Positions 7,063 through 9,269 of a stretch of 9,269 nt of DNA are shown piece after piece; position 1 is the stretch's first letter, and every line of letters starts with the position of its first letter. Source of the stretch: an uncultured Fusobacterium sp. (lineage in GTDB: Bacteria; Fusobacteriota; Fusobacteriia; Fusobacteriales; Fusobacteriaceae); assembly GCA_900542625.1 (NCBI GenBank), contig UQOH01000078.1, forward strand, positions 1 to 9,269, read 5' to 3'. The position numbers and the translations under genes were made by a program. The notes beneath the pieces are model-generated. The model ran no database searches, was not told the origin of the DNA, and saw only the letters and a program-made list of their open reading frames with translations.

Positions 7063-7091
7063 ATAATAGCACAATCTTTTTTCTCTTTCAA
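7063..7091 (-). promoter_or_regulatory. hutG-gltS-hutD promoter
   Basis: On the minus strand TTGAAA (7091-7086) and TATTAT (7068-7063) are separated by 17 bp, and TGC directly before the -10 gives an extended TGn element. The start is expected near 7056, within the adjoining dyad. Confidence 0.7.
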
Positions 7092-7190
7092 GAAAAATTG
7101 TTGTTTCTTATATATAATTTTTATATAATATGTATATTTAAAATATCTATCGTTCTATTAATATACATTATTTCATTTTTGATGAATATA

Positions 7191-7199
7191 TGATATAAT
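7191..7199 (+). promoter_or_regulatory. Extended -10 promoter of the tetR-family gene
   Basis: TGATATAAT provides TGn plus a perfect TATAAT (7194-7199). There is no recognisable -35 at 16-18 bp, consistent with an extended -10 promoter. The start would be near 7206, giving a leader of about 23 nt. I find no second copy of the 7032-7060 dyad here, so autoregulation is not evident. Confidence 0.5.
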
Positions 7200-7216
7200 T
7201 CAATAATAAAATGATT

Positions 7217-7222
7217 AAGGAG
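7217..7222 (+). promoter_or_regulatory. RBS deciding the TetR start
   Basis: AAGGAG lies 6 nt before the ATG at 7229 and downstream of the in-frame ATG at 7211, so 7229 is the better start. Confidence 0.7.
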
Positions 7223-7228
7223 CTGAAA

Positions 7229-7912
7229 ATGGATTTTGAAAGAGCTAAAACCGAAGAAAATAAACAAATCAGAATCCAGCAGATAAAAAATGTGGCTGTA
7301 GAATTATTTGATTCTCACGAATTTCACGAAATAACTTTGGCACATATTGCAAAAGGAACTGATTTTACCAGAGCAAATTTATATAAATATATCTCTTCAA
7401 AAGAAGAAATATATTTAATGATTATTATTGATGAATTTCAAATATTGTTAGATGAACTAAATATAAACTTAAATAAAGATTTTTCAAAAAAACCAGAAGA
7501 TTTTGCTGAAATTCTGGTATCAGAAATAGAAAAACAAAAACGCTTTCTAAAACTTTTTTCAATCTTATATACAGTTCTTAAAAAAAATTGTTCAGAAGAA
7601 AAATTGATTGAATTTGAAGAAAAATTTAATTTATGCAGAATAAGGTTTGAAAAGATTATAAAAACTGCATTTCCACGTCTTGAAAGTATTCAAATAAAAA
7701 AGTTTTTTGAAGATTTGAGCTGTTTCATTATAGGTTTTTATCCTATGACAATGTTAAGTGATATTCAAAAAGAAGCACTAAAAAAAGCAAAAACAGGATA
7801 TTACCCTCCTTCATTTAAAAAGATTTTAAAAGAACAGGTGATATCTATTTTAAGAAATGTTCTTTACCATTCAGGAGAAAAAGTTGCCTCTATTCCATAC
7901 AGATTAATATAA
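7229..7912 (+). CDS. TetR/AcrR-family transcriptional regulator
   Basis: A 227-residue cytoplasmic DNA-binding protein. Residues 13-62 form the TetR N-terminal domain: helix 1 with NVAVELFDSHEF (21-32), then the helix-turn-helix THIAKG-like core LAHIAKGTDFTRANLYKYI (38-56) and SSKEEI. Residues about 65-215 form the all-helical ligand and dimerisation domain, which is too divergent to name an effector. The gene is divergent from hutG, and the dyad on the hutG start is the natural target, so the simplest reading is a local repressor of hutG-gltS-hutD relieved by a pathway intermediate or glutamate-like effector. That is inference from position. Most hut regulators known are HutC (GntR), HutP or LysR types, so a TetR would be unusual. 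The open frame extends six codons further up to 7211, but the ribosome site favours 7229. Confidence 0.88.
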   Translation: MDFERAKTEENKQIRIQQIKNVAVELFDSHEFHEITLAHIAKGTDFTRANLYKYISSKEEIYLMIIIDEFQILLDELNINLNKDFSKKPEDFAEILVSEIEKQKRFLKLFSILYTVLKKNCSEEKLIEFEEKFNLCRIRFEKIIKTAFPRLESIQIKKFFEDLSCFIIGFYPMTMLSDIQKEALKKAKTGYYPPSFKKILKEQVISILRNVLYHSGEKVASIPYRLI

Positions 7913-7916
7913 GAAT

Positions 7917-7959
7917 AAGGGATGAAGTAATTTACAGCAAAGTAAATACAACATCCCTT
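7917..7959. terminator. Composite bidirectional hairpin between convergent genes
   Basis: Outer arms AAGGGATG (7917-7924) and CATCCCTT (7952-7959) pair perfectly. Inside them ATTTAC (7930-7935) pairs with GTAAAT (7942-7947) around a six-base loop, with small asymmetric internal loops between. It lies 4 nt after the TetR gene stop and 14 nt after the ROK gene stop. T-runs are weak on both sides, slightly better on the minus strand (TTATTCTTATATT). It probably terminates both genes. Confidence 0.65.
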
Positions 7960-7973
7960 CTTAAAATAGTTTA

Positions 7974-9095
7974 TCAGAACAGCAAATCTATAATTGGAAA
8001 TAATGCTGCACCTATTAAACTTGAATTTTCATTGAAACTTGAAAAAATTATACTTTCTTTTTTACGATAAAAGATATTATTTTCTTTAAAAACTTCATTT
8101 AAAAGTTTTTCTTTTATGTGGTTCTGATATTTACATATTTTTCCAGAAATAATAATAATTTCAGGATTCGATAAGAATAAAATATTTTTTATTCCAATAC
8201 TCATATATTTAATATAATTATCTAACAATTCTTGTCCCGCCTGACTATTAATATATTTTGCATTAAAAATCTCATTATATTCTTTTATCTTTGGAAATTT
8301 CTCTAAAAAACAATCTAACAGCGCCTCATTGGAAATATAAGCCCCTAAGTAATTTTTAATCTCATCATTTGAATTTACAATCATATGATGTAATCTTCCA
8401 GCTTTAAAATGGAATCTTGCCTCATTTTTTTCTTTATGAAAAGAACTTGTACTTATATAATCTCCAATAGTAAGAGCTGCAAAATGTAAAGATTTATAAT
8501 TAAACGTAAGAAAAGCCTCTGCTATTGCAGAAAGGTTAGCTTGATTTTCAATAAAAACAGGACAGCCAAAACTATTTTTTAAATTTTCTCTGACTGTTAT
8601 ATCTGTTTTAAAAAAAGGATTAAATTCAATAAATTTTCCCTCTTCACTTACTATTCCGGGAATTGAAATTCCTACTCCAATCAATTTATTTTTAATATTT
8701 TCCGAAAGAACAGCTATAAAATTTCCTACTTCTCTCTCTAAAATCTTTTCTATATTTTCATTTTTATCATATTGTTTAATTTCTGTTTTTCTAATTTCTC
8801 CCTTGGCATTTGTTAAAACTATTTTTATGTCATCTTTTAATATTTGAACTCCTATAGAGTAACAGAAAAATTTATTAAAAGAATATTCTCTTGCCTTTCT
8901 TCCTACTCCATATCCTATTTTATCTTTTTCTGTAATAATTTTCTTTTCAAGAAAAAAATCAAAAACTCTTTTAACAGTAGGAAAACTCATATTAAGTTTT
9001 TCTGCAATTTCATTTATTACAAAATTTTCTTGTGAATTGAAAATATATGCAAATATCTTATTCTCATTACTTTCTTTTATATTTTTCTGATACAT
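7974..9095 (-). CDS. ROK-family transcriptional regulator (degenerate)
   Basis: A 373-residue protein with an N-terminal winged helix-turn-helix (about 10-60, INEIAEKLNMSFPTVKRVFDFFLEK) and a ROK sugar-kinase-like domain (about 78-372), the layout of NagC/XylR/Mlc repressors. ROK features still visible are VGISIPGIV (141-149), FIENQANLSAIAEAF (181-195) and a final SLIGAALFP (359-367). Kinase and metal features are eroded. The catalytic Asp of the usual ENDANA is Gln185, the G-rich phosphate loop reads IGDYIS (210-215), and GEIGH has become GRLHH (233-237). The cysteine cluster that normally binds zinc just after it is absent. It should therefore be a regulator only, sensing an unknown, possibly sugar-derived, ligand. 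AGGAGG (9109-9104) lies 8 nt before the ATG. It converges on the TetR gene and its right-hand neighbours are off the window, so its target is unknown. Confidence 0.85.
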   Translation of the reverse strand: MYQKNIKESNENKIFAYIFNSQENFVINEIAEKLNMSFPTVKRVFDFFLEKKIITEKDKIGYGVGRKAREYSFNKFFCYSIGVQILKDDIKIVLTNAKGEIRKTEIKQYDKNENIEKILEREVGNFIAVLSENIKNKLIGVGISIPGIVSEEGKFIEFNPFFKTDITVRENLKNSFGCPVFIENQANLSAIAEAFLTFNYKSLHFAALTIGDYISTSSFHKEKNEARFHFKAGRLHHMIVNSNDEIKNYLGAYISNEALLDCFLEKFPKIKEYNEIFNAKYINSQAGQELLDNYIKYMSIGIKNILFLSNPEIIIISGKICKYQNHIKEKLLNEVFKENNIFYRKKESIIFSSFNENSSLIGAALFPIIDLLF

Positions 9096-9155
9096 TTTCT
9101 CTTCCTCCTGCTTTGATTTTTGATTTATAAAAAATTTTTTTAATAATTACTTTTT

Positions 9156-9185
9156 ATTATACACCATTTTTTTAATATCTGCCAT
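9156..9185 (-). promoter_or_regulatory. Probable promoter of the ROK gene
   Basis: A perfect TATAAT (9161-9156) on the minus strand has ATGGCA (9185-9180) 18 bp upstream, 4 of 6 for a -35. The leader would be about 55 nt and very AT-rich. Beyond it, to 9269, I see no gene, only AT-rich DNA with a small AAAG/CTTT dyad (9228-9243). Confidence 0.45.
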
Positions 9186-9269
9186 TACAAATATATATAG
9201 TGTACTTATATAGAAATATAAAACTGTATAAAGAACACTTTATTTGCAAAATAAATAATATTTATATAT

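Noticed and set aside
7010..7072. N-terminal extension of HutG up to an upstream ATG at 7072
   Set aside because: The extension runs through the operator dyad, begins upstream of or at the predicted transcription start, has no ribosome site, and adds 21 residues before the canonical HutG N-terminus.
7911..7975. Composite inverted repeat as a mobile-element end or attachment site
   Set aside because: There is no transposase or integrase gene, no target duplication, and its location between two convergent stop codons is fully explained by a shared terminator.
8844..9035. Plus-strand ORF antisense to the ROK N-terminal region
   Set aside because: It encodes an F/I/K/S-rich translation typical of reversed AT-rich coding DNA, and it overlaps the clearly coding HTH region.

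Overview
The base composition is strongly AT-rich, Shine-Dalgarno sites are GGAGG-type, and most genes run on the minus strand. An outer-envelope SLH protein sits beside amino-acid and peptide catabolism genes. Together these suggest a fermentative, amino-acid-using diderm of the Fusobacteriota, probably Fusobacterium. The genus is inferred from gene style, not proved by a marker gene. The genes all look complete. I see no rRNA, tRNA, CRISPR array, insertion sequence or phage gene.

Left edge (1-268): no gene, but a strong-looking minus-strand promoter (12-40) fires out of the window, with two abutting small dyads further in. A GNAT acetyltransferase (269-646, minus) follows.

Unit A (742-4029, minus): read in transcription order, a short secreted SLH/coiled-coil protein, glucose-6-phosphate isomerase (pgi) and an M18 aminopeptidase (apeA). 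Gaps are 36 and 9 nt. Two overlapping sigma-70-type promoters lie upstream of the SLH gene and a hairpin terminator follows apeA. This looks like one housekeeping transcript for hexose phosphate and peptide metabolism.

Unit B (4285-7009, minus): hutG (formimidoylglutamase), gltS (sodium/glutamate symporter) and hutD, with gaps of 33 and 13 nt. A strong promoter precedes hutG and a clear terminator follows hutD. This handles the last step of histidine breakdown plus glutamate transport, without hutH, hutU or hutI in the window. A TetR-family gene is divergent from it (7229-7912, plus). A perfect dyad with 13-bp arms sits on the predicted hutG transcription start and is the obvious operator candidate.

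Right side: a ROK-family regulator (7974-9095, minus) converges on the tetR gene across a shared composite hairpin. Its sugar-kinase motifs and usual zinc cysteines are eroded.

No wholly new multi-gene system is evident. The best leads are the compact, apparently TetR-controlled hutG-gltS-hutD unit and a Cys in place of the bridging metal-ligand Asp in its formimidoylglutamase.
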